Positions 28,480 through 41,060 are shown, numbered from the stretch's first letter. The stretch is 64,000 nucleotides of DNA from Muricea muricata (GCA_963855995.1 OY979716.1:40943818-41007817), one strand, 5' to 3'. The notes: a model not told the origin generated them from the sequence alone. Program-made: numbers and translations.

Positions 28480-28712
28480 CCTCTTAACCTCTTCTAATTT
28501 GTCGTTTATGTTGTGTGTGTTTGTAATGTCCTATCCACCTTCACACGTCTATATCCTTAATTAACCCTTGTAATTTTACACCTTGTAAATATAACAACAC
28601 TATTAGCATAGATATATATTTAAACTTTGTATGTAATATTATCCACTTGTCTGAAGATGTCTTAAGTTAAGACGAAACGTCACAATAAATAATTTCTATT
28701 TTAAATCTTGTT
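28480..28712 (+). repeat. Possible Penelope-like element 3' fragment
   Basis: CTGAAGATGTCTTAAGTTAA followed by GACGAAACGTC and AATAAA is the hairpin-like 3' motif often seen downstream of Penelope-like or related retroelement ORFs. No RT remains upstream, so the call is tentative. Confidence 0.35.
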
Positions 28713-29078
28713 TTTATGGCTTTACTCAAAGCATTATGTTGGGCATTGATCTTTATAATAAGAATACGTTTTCCGCCTGGCACGTCTCTGGCTACAGTAT
28801 TTCCATCTAATTACATAGCAAGCAATTTTGTTTTAATTAGACGCAAGCAATCGCTGCGAGCTTGCGCGTGGGTTTTGCGACGACTGAGAAAGAGGCTTAA
28901 TGCCTAAGGCTAAATAATAATAATAAAACGTAATTCAAACCACGATTGCTCATGCGATTTTTAAAACTTATGGGTTATAGCGGTCCATGATGTAACAAGG
29001 CACGATATATTTGTTATTTCAACTCACAGATGGTTATGAGATAAGTAACGGATCGTGTCGTGTTGCACAATTCAGTTT

Positions 29079-30199
29079 TTAATGTTCATATCCATTAGCT
29101 GCCATATGCATCATTGTCCTAAACATCTCGAGTGCTTCTCCGTGACCTTTAGGATGTGGCAAGACAAGATTATTTCTGACGTACTCAAAATACTCAAAAT
29201 ATTCTTGGTAGTTATCTGCTAATTGATGATCAATGATGTGCTCTGAACCAAACTCGATTTCGTCTCGACGTAATTGTACCAAATAATCTCTGGACCCATG
29301 AAGCTGTGGTAAAAAGTAAAGAGAATCGGGTCGTCCTGGTTTGGGATCGTGCCTCGACCTTCGAATTCTGTGGGAATTCCAGTGCTCTTTCACTGAATCC
29401 ATCTCGGTCTGAAGTAACTGATGAAAACAATACCACAAACCTGCCATGTTCAATTTGCAAGCTGTGTCTATAAAGCTTTCACACTCCAAATCCTTAAAAA
29501 AATTTCTCCACCATTGACAATGATTCTTTGCAAAATACGCCCACCATCCTTCGATGCGTTGGTTTCTCGGAGAAGGTACGTATCGATGAGCTTCAGGATT
29601 ATCACGGAAATATGCTTGCAATGCGGCCGCAGTTCCATTTTCAGTTCCTAGATCTGTCACCAATTGCACCGGACAGCCATTCAGTTCTAGGACAGCTTCA
29701 GAATAATACGAGGCAATATGGTTTGGCGAGTTGTTAGAATTGGTTACACGAAGCCACAAAATTCTTCTGCTGTAGCCGTCAATAGCTCCATGTATTGGAA
29801 AGCTCCAACACTTTAGCTTACCATATCCGTCAATGTGCCAGGAATAATTGGGCCAGGATTTTGATAAACTCTCCTTTTCAGTCGACGTTTTCTTTGGAGC
29901 TCAGACCCTTCTGGATCCATTTCCTTCAACAGATCTTGAACGATAATTCTGGGAACACGAATTCCATCCAGCTCAAGGGTATGCCAAATTGAACGGTAGC
30001 CCATGGCAGAACCTGGTCCATTGATTAATTCCCTCATCCGCCTCTGAATAGTTTGAAAGGTTTTCTCGAAAGAGTCTTTTCTTGTGATACCTCTTCATCC
30101 CAAACCATATTTCTTTATGCGCCTTAAGAGAGTACTATAACTTATTGTACATTGATCACGACTAGCAAGAAAGCATAGGATTTCTTCATAAGTAAATCT
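29079..30199 (-). pseudogene. Integrase-core (DDE) transposase-derived gene, last exon
   Basis: Reading down the minus strand: a HTH-like start (FTYEEILCFLASRDQCTISY, STLLRRIKKYGLG), MGYRSIWHTLELDGIRVPR, KEMDPEGSELQRKRRLKRR, then WHIDGYGKLK and HGAIDGYSRRILWLRVT (catalytic Asp), VTDLGTENG (second Asp) and NQRIEGWWAYF (Glu, 33 residues after the second Asp). It ends with HRIRRSRHDPKPGRPDSLYF. This is the putative integrase-core family common in marine invertebrates and fish, related to rve/IS3-like transposases. A T-rich acceptor (TTTTTTTTGTAG) precedes the exon at 30,200. One stop and one frameshift (near 29,850) break it. Confidence 0.75.
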
Positions 30200-30532
30200 A
30201 CAAAAAAAATAATATTTTAGGATTTCCTCTTCGTTCTCTTCAAAAGTTTGATCGTCAACTCAGAGTCATGATCTGAACTTTCTACGCTAGCTTCTAAAAG
30301 AGATGTTGGTGAGCGGTCATTACTGTGATTATTATGGGTGAAGTACTATTTATTATATCAGTTTTAGTTACTGCAATCAAACGTTGTTTAATAATTCAAA
30401 GACAATAAAAATAGTTATATAGTTCAGTATGAAGCTATGTAATCAAGCATCTTTTGTGACATGTTATTGTTTGGTAAATATATTATGTTCAATACCTTTG
30501 CGAAGGTGCGAAGCAACAGCCCCACATGTAGC

Positions 30533-30790
30533 GAAGCCAGCCCGACATTTGGTCATGCGAATGCAAACTTAAATCATTATCGTTATTCATTTCAATAGAA
30601 ATGGATTCCTTATACGGTGTATAAGCACAGAAAAGTTTGGGTTATATCGTTATGTTACGCGCACGAATGTGTCGTTCTTTGATCCCAGTTCTAATCGTAG
30701 TCACATCAAAGAACGAAACATTCGTGCGCGTAACATAATGATACAACCAAAATTTGCATTTGCATGACTAAATGTTGGGTTGGCTTCACC
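30533..30790. mobile_element. Foldback MITE, ~260 bp
   Basis: Outer arms GAAGCCAGCCCGACATTTGG (30,533-) and complement (to 30,788), inner arms TTATGTTACGCGCACGAATG and complement (30,709-30,740). One arm carries about 67 bp of extra DNA, so the foldback is asymmetric. Confidence 0.8.
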
Positions 30791-30947
30791 ACTTCGCCCC
30801 ACATATTTTCCATCTTCCTCCACTCATTTCCATGAGCAACACGACGTCAAATCTTCTCTGTTTAGAACACAACGCTGTTAAAAAATCGTCATGATAAGAA
30901 AGGAAATGGGGGAATTGATGAACTACTTTTTATGATATACTGTCAGT

Positions 30948-31441
30948 GATCTAAATTACTGGATAAAGCATCCGTTTGAATTCAGTGACCCAATTTTGAA
31001 GCCAGAATATTTATAGTGAGATGATATACTAAAATCGATCAAAATTTGTGCAAATCAAATCGCGACGTGTAAATTAAAACTGACCAAATTATTAGGGAAA
31101 TGTCTTACCCATATTAACTGCGAAGACAGCTTGCTATAACTTTTCTAATGGTTTTGAGAAGGTTTAAGACACTTGATAATAAACTCATGGCGGCCATCTT
31201 GAACTATCCCCAATTTGCAGTTTGCAATTTGTTATTTACAGGCAAGTTTAAAAGGAAACAGAAATTATTGGTAAAAGAAATTTCATTCACACTATGTTTA
31301 TCCACCCACCAATAACCTAAAACTGTAAAAACCTCTACCACTATCTCAATAGTACCAATGTAAATTTATATGGAATAGTCCAATATGGCCGCCATTGGCT
31401 TCAATTATGCATGACAGAAGCTTTATCCAGTAATTTAGATC
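30948..31441. mobile_element. Non-autonomous TIR element, ~494 bp
   Basis: 22-bp inverted repeats GATCTAAATTACTGGATAAA... at both ends, flanked by AGT on each side (possible 3-bp duplication). A second inverted pair around ATGGCGGCCAT lies inside (31,190 and 31,385). Confidence 0.8.
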
Positions 31442-31654
31442 AGTGTATACTGTATGTAGTGTTTATTTACCTTGTCCACAAAAGGTGCAATAATTTGCGT
31501 TTTCTTCTAAGACATAATCGATTAGACTGCAGAAAATATTCGTTGAAAGGGCAAGGAGATATTAACAATTGCTGTTTTGAAGTGACTATAAATCAAGGCA
31601 TTTTAAAGCATCCCTTTATTTTGCTTTATTTGGATTCGAACCACTTTGATGCGA

Positions 31655-31905
31655 GTAATGAGTGAATTTTAATTTGATGTGAGTGAATTGTAATTTGATG
31701 TGAACGAATTGTAATTTGGTGTGAGTGAATTGTAATTCGATGCGAGTGAATTGTAATTTGATGTGAATGAATTGTAATTTGATGTGAGCAATTATAATTT
31801 GATGTGAGCAATTCTAATTTGATGTGAGCAATTCTGATTTGATGTGAGCAATTGTAATTTGATGTACACTAAATATATAGTGTGACAGCTGTGGGCTACC
31901 GTAAT
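31655..31905 (-). repeat. Inverted copy of the 20-bp minisatellite
   Basis: About ten units of AATTTGATGTGAGTGAATTG run up to a head identical in type to that at 23,383 (ATATAGTGTGACAGCTGTGG), in opposite orientation. Confidence 0.85.
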
Positions 31906-32006
31906 TATAAGGTTGAGGAAGACAACGTTCCTTTTGTAAAGTGCATGAGCTGCAAAGTGGAGGTTTCAATGTCAAAGTTTGGGTCTCATGAGTGTATTGA
32001 AGAAAT
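31906..32006 (+). CDS. Small zinc-finger exon
   Basis: Coding stretch YKVEEDNVPFVK, then CMSCKVEVSMSKFGSHEC, a C-x2-C...H-x2-C zinc knuckle of UBZ-like spacing, ending at an AT/GTAAGT donor (phase 2). The upstream boundary is lost in the minisatellite. It joins in phase with the exon at 34,208. Domain type is tentative. Confidence 0.45.
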
Positions 32007-32961
32007 GTAAGTATATTATATTAATATTTTATCATATTATATTATATCATATCACATTTAAGGGTTAGAGACTGTTGTGAGTGTTTTGTTTATATATAAA
32101 TATATTATATATAAATATATTATATTACAGCATTTCCTCTATTTACTATTATAATATAAGTGTGATATAACGAGCAATTTGATTGGCTAACGCGCGTGCA
32201 TTGTGAGGCCATAATGCACACTTGTAGCTTTTGAAATTTCCCGCCTCTTGTTGAAAAGTACAAAAATTATAACTTCAATAATTAAAGTCCAAAATTTCTC
32301 AAAACGAGTTAAAAATTTGAACATAAAACGTAAAAATGCAAAAGTCTAGTTCTGAAAACCAAAGCGAAAAATTTCAGAAAGAGGGCTAAATTTCTAGCTG
32401 GAAAGTCGCCAGTGAAAGACAAAAATTAAACATTTATGGCTGTCCCTACTTTTGAAGATAGGTACCAAAACAAACTCGACTTTTAAATACACACTTTACA
32501 AAAGACTACAGACTATAGTAAGAACAGAAATTGTTTTCCAAACGGTAAGTTTTATCATTGTCTCATTGTCATTGCCTTTGCTTTTATCCAATGACTTTTA
32601 AGACAGGGGACATGAAATTCAAGCAAAACCGTACAATATTTTACGACACTTTTATATTACACCCACATCTTCGAAAATCTTAACTACTAAATATCCACTC
32701 CGCAGTACCTTCATAGAAAACTTTGGCGTTATCCTCGGCAAGTTCGACGACAAACACAGAGCTGCACAATTTCTCCATGGCTGGCAACATGTTTACTACC
32801 TCTTGCTCGATCGGCAGCGTCCACATCGTGTTTAAATCGAAAGTGATTAGTTCTTTGACAATTGTATGTTATATTTTTAAGCTACTTTGTAACTATTGGC
32901 AAATTTTAGATGTATTTGAAAGGTTTTTGGAAAAGAATTCGCCTAAATAAATACTGTTGAC

Positions 32962-33208
32962 CAACCTCGTTCCCAGGGCCTCTTTGTAATGAGGCATGTG
33001 GTGGACAGAGGCCCTGGCAAAGGCTAGTTGTCACATGACCAAATTTTCCAATATATTTGGAAAATTTATTACAGAAATTAAGTACCCAAGAAGTGGCGAG
33101 GAAAATTTTCCAACTATATTGGAAAATTTGGTCATGTGACAACCGCCCTTTGCCAGGGCCTTCTATTCCACCTCACGTTCCTCAACAGAGGCTCTGGGAA
33201 CGAGGTTG
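32962..33208. mobile_element. Palindromic MITE, 247 bp, ~105-bp arms
   Basis: Ends in CAACCTCGTTCCCAGGGCCT and complement; inner arms run through TTGTCACATGACCAAATTTT. The terminal motif is one I know as highly repeated in cnidarian genomes. Confidence 0.88.
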
Positions 33209-33352
33209 ACGGTTGACTATGTTGTTGTCGCGCCGTTCGAGCCGAGCTGTTTTTTATTGCTAAGCAACATCCTAAATGACATGTAAAGAGAATTTCATTA
33301 TTGATCTAATGAACAAATTTTGTTGTTGCCTTATAATTTTTTCTTATATTAT

Positions 33353-33550
33353 AAAAGAATTAGAAAAGCTCGTCTCGTGTCTTTATGGTGTAATAATGCA
33401 CTCGGGGGAATGTTGGGAGAATACTCGAGAACTGAGCCTGTAAAACACTCGGCTACGCCTCGTGTTTTACAAGCTTCTCTCGTATTCTCCCAACATTCCC
33501 CCATCGTGCTTTATTACACCATAAAGGCACGCAACTTGCTTTTTAATTCT
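33353..33550. mobile_element. Palindromic MITE, ~198 bp
   Basis: Arms AAGAATTAGAAAAGC... with GTCTTTATGGTGTAATAATG mirrored by CTTTATTACACCATAAAGGC; short loop in a CTCGGCTACGCCTCG motif. Confidence 0.85.
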
Positions 33551-33674
33551 TAAATAAGCCCCAACTCAAAAGCTAAATAAGGAAAATAATCCCCCACCCT
33601 CTTACATTTGTATAGGATTAGTTCTTTTATGCATAAAAATGAAATAGAGGAGTGTGTTGTTTATTTTAATATTT

Positions 33675-33830
33675 AAGAAATATAAAACATTTTCCGTGTT
33701 GATATACAGTTATATCAACACGAGTGGAAATTGGAAAAACGAGAAATTGTGTGGAAATACGACGCCCGCAGGTGTTGATAGTGTTGATATAACTGTGTAT
33801 CAATACGGAAACAATGTTGTATATTTCTTT
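33675..33830. mobile_element. MITE with TGTTGATATAACTGT termini
   Basis: AGAAATATAAAACATTTTCC with GTGTTGATATACAGTTATAT is mirrored by its complement at 33,780-33,830. Related fragments occur at 33,868-33,900 and near 57,140. Confidence 0.75.
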
Positions 33831-34207
33831 TAGCACAAAGAACTTCAACAGAAGAGTGGCGGGAAATTTTCCGTGTTGACATAGAGTTATATCAACACGG
33901 CTCTTAGCCAATCAGCGTTCAGAATTTACAAATGCTATATTATAAATTTATGCATCAAAACTTTAAGAAAAAATTCATTAAGGTCCAACTCTCTATTTAC
34001 CTTATAATAGCTACCCAAAAGGTAGCAAGAAGAAACAAGCCTCCAGGGGGTTAAATTAGTAAATATGATATACATGTATTAATATTGAATTTTTATATTA
34101 CATAGAGTAACATATTGAATTGAGAGTGCTCAATACCAGAATTAGTAGATATATGTATCGTATATTTATATACATAAATAATCTTTCTTTCATATGCATG
34201 TTTTAAG

Positions 34208-34389
34208 ACCATGTGGAAGACACACAAGTTCAAATGCTAATACGAGTGATGTCCATGTGGAGCAGCATTCACTTTCCATGCTAAGGAATGTTTTCAGTGA
34301 AAAACCACCGGCTGAAGTTGAAAAGGCAGTGAAGATGTCCTATGGAAATATAACTATAGCAGCAGATAAGCTTCTGGCCAATTCAGAAG
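34208..34389 (+). CDS. CUE-like domain exon
   Basis: Flanked by a TTTTAAG acceptor and a GAAG/GTACTG donor. It encodes PCGRHTSSNANTSDVHVEQ, then SMLRNVFSEKPPAEVEKAV and GNITIAADKLLANSE. The pattern of a hydrophobic helix, F-x-x-K/P turn, and a final helix ending DKLL fits CUE/UBA-type ubiquitin-binding domains. Its start phase completes the split Ile codon of the zinc-finger exon at 31,906-32,006. A possible last exon (34,550-34,569, phase 1) adds GTVEVS and a stop. A small zinc-finger plus CUE protein, or the N-terminus of a ligase-type gene, is inferred. Confidence 0.5.
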
Positions 34390-34927
34390 GTACTGCCAAA
34401 CATACCCAGTATACTGGAGTGTAACTTATTACTGGCTGACTGGGAGTGAAGGCAATAAAGGAAAACCGAGGTTTTGCTGTATTGACCGAGTGATAGTGAG
34501 GCAATACAGTAATTAAGATCAAGGTTTGATATTTTTCCCTTACTTTTAGGAACAGTCGAAGTCAGTTAAATATTTATTAATGGTACAAGTATGTAATATG
34601 TCAAGTCTGGATGGTAAAATTCAGTCTCAGAATAATCTTCGTTGCTCACATATTAAATTATTAGTAATAATAATTCTCTTCACAATTTCTTCAAGATTTA
34701 AAGACTTCTTGTGGCAGTACATCAGTTCTTTGAGAGTTGAACAGGGTGGTGAATCAGTAGGTGGAGTTGCAGTGGTAATGAAAGGACTTCTTGTTAATTC
34801 TGAATCAGACTCTGGGTCAGAGTCAACATGGATTGCACTACTGATTCCGGTAAAATATAGACAAATTAATTCACATTGGGCACTTGGATGAAGTGCATTA
34901 TGTATCAACAATTCCACTTATAGTCAG

Positions 34928-35233
34928 ATGAATTACTTAGACAAGGAAAAACAAAAAATGAAAAAGCATGAACAGTATTTAAAAAGAAAGGCTTCTGAAA
35001 CAAAGGAGCAAAGAGATAAAAGGCTTGCCCGAGGCAGGGAGTACAGGCAAAAAATGAAAAATTCTAATCCTGGGCAAAATCAAGCCATTTTGAGTTCAGT
35101 ACAAAATATTGCTGCAGCAGTAGAAAAACAAAAAATTAAAAAGCATGAACAGTATTTAAAAATAAGGCTTCTGAAACGAAGGAGCAAAGGGACAAAAGGC
35201 TATCCCGAGGCAAGAAGTACAGGTAAAAAATGA
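34928..35233 (+). pseudogene. STPR-like repeat ORF fragment
   Basis: Very basic ORF with two copies of KKHEQYLKRKASETKEQRDK and RLARGREYRQKMK. The ~23-residue E-T-x-E-Q-R-x-x-R-L pattern resembles STPR repeats found in DNA-binding and transposon-encoded proteins. The second repeat is frameshifted. No downstream helicase or transposase was found. Confidence 0.4.
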
Positions 35234-35299
35234 AAAATTCCAATTTGCTGAAAAATGAAACCATTTTGAATTTAATAGAAAATAATACCTATACCTCTT

Positions 35300-37370
35300 C
35301 AGTAAAAAACCAAAAACTTAAAAAGCAGGGATTATTCTAAGCTGGATTTGCTACCACTTCTTGGAGTTGTAAAAATATTTCTGGACTTGGAAATGAAAAT
35401 TACTGGACTTGGAAATTTGATTTTATTTGAACAAAACCACAAATGTGTACAAAAGTGCATTATTGCTTATTAAACCAAACGTAATTAACTCCATTAAGGT
35501 ATTTATTTTCGTTTAACAGTCATGTATGTTCGACAGATCAAAACATTTTTGCTTTCTTTTTCTTTTCCTCACACGTTTCAGGGATAAAATCTGGTTCTTC
35601 ACTTTCACCCGAAGCATCCTTAAGTGGTAATGGCACGAAATTTTCGATGTTGAGATTTTTCCAAATTATGAAAATTCAATCTTTCTGATCATTTGGATAC
35701 CATATTTATCTTCTAATTCACAGTAGAAGTTGATTAATATTACGTTTGAAAATGGGTAGTAGATGCGAAAAATGTAAATTGTCTTGTGACGTCATAACAT
35801 GACACAAGCCAGGCTGTGCTTTGTTTACACTATGTTTACACGAGTGTTCGGGCTTACATTAAGCTCATTTTTGAGTCTTAAACACGAAAAATGGCTGATT
35901 ATAGGAAAACATCTTCTGATAATTTACACGCAAATAGTCCAGGAAGCGAAGGAAACGATAAAGACTCGGATTACGGCGCTGTGAGAGGGAACCTCCTGCT
36001 CGGCCTCGCGATGTCGAAGTAAAACAAAACAACGATGGTGGGCTTGGGTTTTAAAGGGTGGTAAAGGGTTTTTTCGTGAGCCGTGAATTGCCAATATTTG
36101 TGGTTATGAAATGAGATTTGACAAATTTTTGTGTCGTGAAATGTGATTTACATGCCTATTCCTGAGCCGTGATTGGCAACTGGACGAGTAGGGATAAGTG
36201 CTAATAAAAGAACAAAGTACAATGCATTGGTTACAATTTTATTAAATGCATTTATTTTCTTCATTTTTTTCTACATATATTGGCTGTTTTTACAAAAATT
36301 CGTCCGAATTTGAGCTTTCAATGGTGCTTTTAACTTTCTACAACGTAAAAATAGGCTGACGGGTTAAGAAACGCATTAAATTTACACAGTTAAAAACGAG
36401 TTCATTAAATTTCGTGAAATTACTAATTTTTTCCTGTGAAATGTGAAATAGCTGTTTTTCCTCCCATGACACGTGATCCAACCCCCCCCCCCCTGTATCA
36501 CCCTCTCCTTTAACTTTAGAGATACGAAGTGAAGTTAGAAATCCGCTAAATGACCTGTAAGATGTGTTACGATTTAATAGTACCCAAAAGAGAAAATGAT
36601 ATCGGAATATTAGTTCATATTGCTGTATCAGAAATACAGCACCTGTAACTGTATTCTAATTAACAGTTAGATTACAAGCTCGAAATTTCTATGCGGTGAT
36701 AGTTGATGAGGGCGAAGCCCGAATCAACTATCACCACATAGAAATGGAGAGCGAGTAATCTAATTGTTTTAGTAGACGGGTCATACATGGTGTGTGAGAT
36801 TGTTTTAGTAGAGTGGTCAAACATGGAATATTCAACAAAAAATTTGATTTTTAAGCAATTTTTTTAAAAGAAATCTCTATAGAAAGGTGATTGTTTCGCT
36901 ACTCGCTATCTATCGAGGAATAGATAGCGAGTAGAGTAACCAATCAAATTACAGCATTTGCAATAGAATACTAGTAGGATTCTACTAATAATACGTATAC
37001 CAGGTATCTTAATGGATATTTTGGTGTGCGAATAAAGACACCTAGCAATGATCATTTAAATATGCATTTATATAATTTATATTTGATAACATACAACATC
37101 TGAAACAATTTTCTGGCATTTTGTTTGATATTGTCAAATACAATCATGGAAATATGTCTTGTTGAATTCAGGTGCAAATGTCAATTGCAAGAAAATGTTA
37201 CCTACTGTCACTTTAATGTATTGTGAAGGTGCAAAATCAAATTGCTTCACAAAGCATAGAGTTTTTTTAGCAATGGTTGAATGCTACAGTTTTTGGGCAA
37301 GCCAATTTTTTAAAAATATAAAAGTGAGCTAAACATCATTTTAGTGTGATATCTTTTTATAGATAGCTGA
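35300..37370. other. Gene-poor stretch with two palindromes
   Basis: No gene recognised. It holds palindromes at 36,665-36,765 (43-bp arms around AGTTGAT...ATCAACT) and 36,888-36,945 (25-bp arms), a 43-bp direct duplication (36,765-36,835), a C-run near 36,481-36,492 and a consensus CRE (TGACGTCA) near 35,788. Confidence 0.6.
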
Positions 37371-37516
37371 GGACAATTGCATTTAGATGGCTCATCATGT
37401 GGTGTGCGGAATAATAGCATGGGGCAATACAGGACCATTACCAGCTTGTATCTACCATACTATGAGAAACAAATGTCAATACAAGCTCATGAGAATGCAA
37501 ACCGTCGCGTATCAGG

Positions 37517-38077
37517 TAGGGTTGGGTGATATTTAAAAAATTAACTCACGAATATTGTCATGGAAAATATCGTGATAATCGATAATATCGCGATTAATGA
37601 AATAGAAAAAAATGACCATTGTTTTCAAGTGCAATTAATATCAAAGCATGTATAAACTTGTATATAATCTTATATTAAAGACATATCAACAACAGATTAA
37701 AGCAATATGAAGGCTTTTCCTTCTCTAATATTTACTGTTCATAACTGTTGTAATATAATGTGTACTGTTCAGTTTCATTCTATGTTTTGTGGAAGAAAAA
37801 CTAAATTATGAACATGCAGTACAACTACTACAAAAAGCAATTACAATTTGCCTTGTTAATACACTTTTTCAAAGTATATTTGTTGCTGGAATGCAAAGAT
37901 ACTTTCTACTTTTTTAGGATTCTGCACGTTATATACATATTTCCAAGCAATATCACGATATTCATCGAACATGACGATAATTTCGATAAATCGTCACTCA
38001 AGTTTTTAGCTTCGATACGATAATCGCGATTGGAAATATCACGATTAATCAAAATATCGAAATATCGCCCAACCCTA
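37517..38077. mobile_element. hAT-type non-autonomous element, 561 bp
   Basis: Ends TAGGGTTGGGTGATATTT and AAATATCGCCCAACCCTA. The flanking 8-mers GTATCAGG (37,509-37,516) and ATATCAGG (38,078-38,085) match at 7 of 8 positions. The interior is rich in ATCGATA-type motifs. No ORF. TIR wording and duplication size fit hAT. Confidence 0.88.
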
Positions 38078-38099
38078 ATATCAGGGCTAATATATTTTA

Positions 38100-40270
38100 A
38101 CATATTAACAAAGAACTATGTGCAAAACTTGTACATTATTTATTTGTTTAGCATGAGACTCAACCTCCACAATTATCTTCAACAAATCATATCATATTCT
38201 GCACATAACTATAGGTAGTAGGTACAACAAGACAAGATTAGAGCTAGCATAAGATTAGGTTTAGTCATATCTAAACATTCTAAGTAATTTACCAGACATA
38301 ATTGTAAAATAATCTGCGTTAAGTTACTATAGATAACATGCAGACCAACTGACAACAATAGATAATTTTTTATTTAATTGTTATAGCATTGTCACTGGAC
38401 AAAAGATATGTCATAAAACTAGAAATACATGCATGCAGCAGCTTCTCGCCACTAACTAAGAGCATGCAACTATATTTTCGGAATTACATCAAGTACTGGT
38501 ATAGGTTGTTGTCATAGCAACACGTCAATTGTTATTCTTTCTGTATATTTTTTCAAAATGACAAAATATCGGTTTTCAATCCTTGTTTTATTGAAAATTT
38601 TTTTAAATGGTACAACATTTGTCATCAGTATGTTATTACGCCTAATGTAAGCTTAAATTTGGTATAAAATACGACCTATTAATTACATTAGTAATAAGAA
38701 GCCAGTCTTGCATTTACAAAACATAAACTTACTCTGGAATTTAAACAGTGAATAGACTGGATACGGCTACGCCGGCCTTTATAAAGCATTAAAACACAAG
38801 TATAAATACGCATTATCAACAAACTTGCCTTGTGTTTCACGCCATAGTTAATTCTTGGCGCTTCTCTGTATTTTCCCCGAATTAATCTCTCTTCAAGAGT
38901 CTTGTGGCAGTCGTTTTCGTCTTATTTCTCGCCTTTTTGGATGCCTTAAGTGTTTACTACTCCTGATAGTCCGCCATATTCCTGAGATCAAAAATGACCA
39001 CCCTTCGTTGGTTGTGAAAGTTGCCAAATCTTTTTGCAAAAATACGAAATATTGTAGTGCAATATAGTCCGCCATATTTTTGAGATCAGTGATGACCACC
39101 CACTCACCGCCACCCTTAAACCACGCGCCCGCGATATTTGATGAACTTCAGACTTGGCTATGCTTTCCTTTTCCCGGGTGTAAATAGCCGTGCGGAATTA
39201 GTACCCTCGCACGGTGCTTCGCGCCGTTGGCTCGGGGATTATAAGAAAACTCTATTTAGTCGGTCACTGAGGTGTAGACATCTTACAACGGGAGGGACAT
39301 TTTGTGCATTTTGGCTGTCTTCTGGTTACTGTAATGCAGAAGCTTGTGTAGAAGCTAAGCGAGCCTGTTGTTGCTGTATTTGCTCTTGTACTAAATAGAA
39401 TAATATTTCGAGCTTTAATTGAATAAAAAAATTGTACAATTAACCAGTATAGCTAGTAATATTTCTTTAGTTTCATTGTGTACTATTCCAACCAAATCTC
39501 AACTTAAATAAAACTGTTAAATGACTACTCAAGCCAAGAAAATTGCTTGAATCGAGCCAAAATATTGCTCGCATAAGAACATTCATTTTGGCTCTAGAAT
39601 CTGTAAAGTGTAAGACGTTAATAACGCGCATCAGAAAAAAAACATTGCTTATTGTCCAGCTATTCACAACCTAGGTGGTTTCACGCGTTTCATGAAAATA
39701 CGTTTACAGGGTGTGAAACATACATGAATAAATATGATAATGATAAATAATGAACAGCATGTGTAGTTCAGTAGTTATTTACCTGTCTTCGATCAAGCGA
39801 GGATGTAAATTCAGCTGTGCGCCAGCAGTCTAGCGTTACAACGATAGACGGAATAGCATCAGCTACAAGCTTTCTTGTCAAACCTACAACAGCAGAGATT
39901 CCAAGATTCTTCGTCTCTTCAAAGTGCGTAGAACATATCAATAGAAAGGTGCAGATAACATGAAATTCGATCAGTGCTTTAATCACGAATCTGTTTCTCT
40001 GCCGCCTTCGTTTGCGGTCTTTTTCATCAGAAGGAAACCGTGCAAAGATATACCTTGTGTATAATGTCTATTGACGATTCTCACACGACCTGGGCCGCCA
40101 GCAACACAAGATCTACATTTTTTATCCGCGAAGTGTTGCCATATTGTTATAACAAAACACATGGGACAAAGAACTGTGTCATGGATATGACGTCACAGCT
40201 CGACTTCAATTTTCGCATGCAAAGTGTCAAATTTCGTGACTTTGAAAATCTGTAGGAAAAAAAAACTACG
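38100..40270. other. No confident gene
   Basis: Short spurious ORFs only. GTCCGCCATAT(T)...GAGATCA...ATGACCACCC occurs twice (38,968 and 39,067), a small direct duplication. A CRE-like TGACGTCA occurs near 40,189. Confidence 0.45.
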
Positions 40271-40278
40271 AGGTGTTT

Positions 40279-41051
40279 TTAAAAACGGTTTTCAGATTTG
40301 AAATCAGCGCAATAATCTCTATCAAAATGAGAAAAATCTCGAAATCGAAAATTTCGTGTCATTAGCACTTTAGAGACACCTTTAAACCATCGTTGAGTAC
40401 GTGCTTTTTCCGTTGTTTTCTTTCTATGCTCTCGTTCTTGCAACCAATTTAAAATGCAAGGCCTTGGATCGCAATCTTCCAAAGTTGGCATGTTAAAGTG
40501 AATGTACAAATAAAGGTTTTGCCTCTCGACATTCAAACGATTTCTTGTAGACGTTTTCAGGAGATAAGATTACAAGCACTAATTAGTCTCTCGACGTCAC
40601 AGGAGTGTGGTTTTGCTGCCCAAACCCCTGCAAAAGCAGTGAGAAGATTTGGAAACATATCGTGATTTCTATATAAATGCTGTACAAGCTGTGATAAACT
40701 AAGCCCTTTCAGATCATTGAGTTCTTGCGAAGTGATGAGACTGTCGAACTCCATCGCCAATTCCAGTCAAGTCTAAATCTGCACATATTGTTTGATGGAC
40801 TTTCTTAATATCTGCGGGAAAGGCTTCAGGACTTTCAATATCTCATCATTAATTGCAAATCTTTGATCTAAAAACTCTTCAAGGGTAAGAACAACTTCAT
40901 TCTGAATGGCTGCCAGATCTCTTTGAGGAGTGACAAAGAGATGATGAACTCGTCTTGGTCGCTGTCTGCTAAGAACCACACTTTTTAATGAAAGGCCAGA
41001 AGCTTCATCTTCATTCAAACCAGAGGCAAGCGAGTAGTACTTCCCCAGCAC
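40279..41051 (-). pseudogene. hAT-family transposase C-terminus, decayed
   Basis: Minus-strand pieces: LEEFLDQRFAINDEILK and FPQILRKSIKQYV; then GLSLSQLVQHLYRNHDMFPN and AAKPHSCDVERLISACN; then NLYLYIHFNMPTLEDCDPRP and a basic tail with RTQRWFKGV. The AAKPHSxDVERLIS block is a hAT dimerisation signature in transposase-derived genes. At least three frame changes or stops separate the pieces. Confidence 0.65.
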
Positions 41052-41060
41052 TTTGGCGAG

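Noticed and set aside
39138-39398. 87-codon ORF with Cys-rich end as a small secreted protein
   Set aside because: No signal peptide, no conserved cysteine spacing and no splice or promoter support.
35785-40196. TGACGTCA sites near 35,788 and 40,189 as functional CRE elements
   Set aside because: Perfect 8-mers, but no promoter or gene start is recognised beside them and chance occurrence is plausible.
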